NCBI RefSeq assembly: GCF_900119185.1
Contig: NZ_FPJE01000009.1
Coordinates: 1-64,000, forward strand
Source of the DNA: Sinomicrobium oceani
GTDB taxonomy: Bacteria > Bacteroidota > Bacteroidia > Flavobacteriales > Flavobacteriaceae
Direction: 5' to 3'
DNA length: 64,000 nucleotides
The position numbers were made by a program, and so were the translations under genes. The notes beneath the pieces were generated by a model that saw nothing but the letters and a program-made list of their open reading frames with translations, did not search any database and had not been told where the DNA came from. Positions within the stretch are counted from its first letter, which is position 1. Each line of letters begins with the position of its first letter. Below are positions 62,557 through 64,000 of the stretch, one piece after another.

Positions 62557-62919
62557 TTAACGTAATGAAATGGGCGGTTTTAACGGACTGCCTCCCTGCG
62601 GTGAAGTGTAATATTCGGGAGCGTACAGCGGATTTGTGTATTGAACTGCTGTAAAAGATATGGCTTCCGGAGCTTCTTCTGTTTGTTGATAAAACAGGAT
62701 CTGGTGCTCAAATTTCAGAGCGGGTTTGTCCTGCCGGTCATCTTCAACCTCTTTTACGGCTTTCATAAGATAGCATTTTCCATAACACTGCAATTGCGGT
62801 TTATCTTTATTGATGCAAAGTACCCGGGAAATATAATCGTAATTGGCAGCGTATTCCAGGAACGGAAAAGCTGGCCGCAGACAAATGAACAGTGCTATGA
62901 GGAGAAAAGCGTTCTTCAC
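62557..62919 (-). CDS. Paralogue of the small three-cysteine protein
   Basis: The 120-residue protein matches the 61446-61823 product over its length. Its N-terminus is hydrophobic (FLLIALFICLRPAFPFLEY); VLCINKDKPQLQCYGKCYLMKAV holds Cys35, Cys45 and Cys49 with identical spacing. It ends SPLKPPISLR against RPLRPPIVLS. The two copies bracket the His/Met lipoprotein gene, suggesting duplication of part of the locus. Function unknown. Confidence 0.75.
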   Translation of the reverse strand: MKNAFLLIALFICLRPAFPFLEYAANYDYISRVLCINKDKPQLQCYGKCYLMKAVKEVEDDRQDKPALKFEHQILFYQQTEEAPEAISFTAVQYTNPLYAPEYYTSPQGGSPLKPPISLR

Positions 62920-62971
62920 GCCGCAAAAATAATCAAATGTTGCGATGTAACCACGCTGCGATGTGTTAAAA

Positions 62972-63499
62972 TCATAAAGTCTCAGGGGTGGGCAACTTTA
63001 TTTGCCTGGTGATTTCATAAAGTGCAATTCCGGTAGCCTGTATGACGTTCATACTGCTGTTGTTGCCGAACATTTCGATGTGTATGGCATGGTCGGACGC
63101 TTGTATGATTTCAGGGGATACCCCGGAACTTTCATTTCCGATAACCAGGGCGATCTTTTGAAAGGGGGCAAAATCGAACCGGCTTACCGGGATACTTTGA
63201 TCTGTAATTTCGAGGGAGATGATGGAGTAGCCTTCCGTTTTGAGTAGTTCCAGGGTTTGAAGCGTGTCCCCGGTGTAGGTGTACGATACGTATTTGTCTG
63301 CTGCGCGGGCGGTCTTTTTCATTCTCGGCGAAGAAAATACCGGGGGACGGGCACCGCAGAAACGGATCTCCTGTACACCGAAGGCTTCGGCGATACGAAA
63401 GAGTGCCCCGATGTTGGCCGGTCCGGTAAGGTTGTCGCAGACCATCGTAAGGGGAAAATGCTTTTGCTGAAAATAATGGTCCTGGTGTGTGAGCTGCAT
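62972..63499 (-). CDS. TrmH/SpoU family RNA methyltransferase
   Basis: The 175-residue SAM-dependent methyltransferase has a SPOUT knotted fold: NLTGPANIGALFRIAEAFGVQEIRFCG (motif 1), KIALVIGNESSGVSPEII (motif 2) and IEMFGNNSSMNVIQATGIALYEI (motif 3). It probably 2'-O-methylates tRNA or rRNA. I took ATG 63499 as start; the longer frame reading into the DUF4159 gene is not supported. The start is 4 bp after the DUF4159 stop. Confidence 0.93.
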   Translation of the reverse strand: MQLTHQDHYFQQKHFPLTMVCDNLTGPANIGALFRIAEAFGVQEIRFCGARPPVFSSPRMKKTARAADKYVSYTYTGDTLQTLELLKTEGYSIISLEITDQSIPVSRFDFAPFQKIALVIGNESSGVSPEIIQASDHAIHIEMFGNNSSMNVIQATGIALYEITRQIKLPTPETL

Positions 63500-63503
63500 T
63501 TTT

Positions 63504-64000
63504 TTAATTCTCAAAGACGTATTGTATAATATTGGCTCCCATTTGGAGCGCTTTCCGGCGAACTTCTTCCGGGTCGTTGTGTACTTCGGGGTCTTCCCAG
63601 CCATCGCCGAGGTCCGACTCGAAGGTGAACAGGAATACAAGCCTTCCTTCGTGGAAATATCCGAAGGCTTCCGGACGTTTGTTGTCGTGTTCGTGTATTT
63701 TGGGCAGTCCGTCTGCAAAGGTGAACTTCTGATGAAACAGGGGATGATTTACCGGGATCTCCGACCATTCTTTATCCGGAAAAACTTTTTTCATCTCTTT
63801 TTCGAGGTAGGGACGCATACCGTAATTATCGTCCACATGGAGAAATCCGCCCGACAGCAGATAGTTTCTCAGGTTTTCGGCTTCGGCTTCGGAAAAGAAA
63901 ACATTGCCATGCCCGGTCATGTGCAGAAAGGGATACTGAAACAGGTCTGTACTTCCGACTTCTACCGTCTGGGGTTTCGGGTTCATCCCGGTGCCTATCT
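63504..64000 (-). CDS. DUF4159 protein, 3' part only
   Basis: The visible C-terminal 165 residues run out of the right edge; the frame is open to base 64000. The region has FLHMTGHGNVFFSEAEAENLRNYLLSGGFLHVDDNYG, the core of DUF4159, a domain of unknown function often next to BatA/vWA proteins. The C-terminus is MGANIIQYVFEN. Four bases separate it from the methyltransferase gene. Confidence 0.9.
   Translation of the reverse strand, partial: IGTGMNPKPQTVEVGSTDLFQYPFLHMTGHGNVFFSEAEAENLRNYLLSGGFLHVDDNYGMRPYLEKEMKKVFPDKEWSEIPVNHPLFHQKFTFADGLPKIHEHDNKRPEAFGYFHEGRLVFLFTFESDLGDGWEDPEVHNDPEEVRRKALQMGANIIQYVFEN

Overview
The window looks like chromosomal DNA of a member of the Flavobacteriaceae (Bacteroidota). 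The evidence is type IX secretion sorting domains with a PorP/SprF-like protein, SusC-type TonB-dependent receptors, PUR (DUF3276), CCC-motif and DUF1573 proteins, the nusB-DUF1573-yajC order, leucine dehydrogenase, and promoter-like TAnnTTTG boxes in place of sigma70 -10 boxes. I would not name a genus. No phage, insertion sequence, CRISPR array or rRNA operon was seen. There is one tRNA, tRNA-Thr(UGT).

Layout. 1-8539: a surface and adhesion block. A repeat-rich T9SS type B substrate cut by the left edge is followed by a PorP/SprF-like protein, an OmpA/PD40 lipoprotein-like partner, two secreted Ig-like proteins and a second type B substrate. 8651-9217: an unusual array of 21-bp repeats, 42 bp as a higher-order unit. 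9754-12216: idi, queD, manA, a small conserved protein and tRNA-Thr. 12351-17024 (minus): an iron-uptake operon of TonB-dependent siderophore receptor, esterase and PepSY membrane protein. 17339-25450: housekeeping (pyrD, HAD phosphatase, HMG-CoA lyase, guaB, two SurA/PpiC-type folding factors, MoxR ATPase). 25524-36743: aquaporin, small membrane proteins, Smr protein, a VOC gene broken by one amber codon, a cyclophilin-FKBP fusion, 1-Cys peroxiredoxin, bacillithiol-transferase-like DinB protein, redoxin, Mpo1-like protein, CsaA and an M14 peptidase.

36830-56504 holds a PUR protein, an ABC exporter, leucine dehydrogenase, nusB-DUF1573-yajC, peptidase T, a NUDIX hydrolase, an outer-membrane beta-barrel receptor, OsmC, a fused hypoxanthine phosphoribosyltransferase-adenylate kinase, obg, a Tat-exported Gfo/Idh/MocA oxidoreductase, a DUF4136 lipoprotein, Hsp20, a TerB-like protein, sucC and lysA.

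56605-62919 (minus) is the most interesting region. It is a compact, apparently co-transcribed set with two MbnP-type proteins, each followed by a di-heme MauG/MbnH-type enzyme. Also present are an outer-membrane barrel with a CDVCGCS segment, two paralogous small proteins with identically spaced cysteines (C-x9-C-x3-C), and a lipoprotein with His/Met clusters. By analogy with MbnP/MbnH and CorA/CorB pairs I read it as an envelope copper-binding system, duplicated here. The right edge carries a SpoU-type rRNA/tRNA methyltransferase and a DUF4159 gene that runs out of the window. All assignments come from reading translated sequence by eye; no database search was run.
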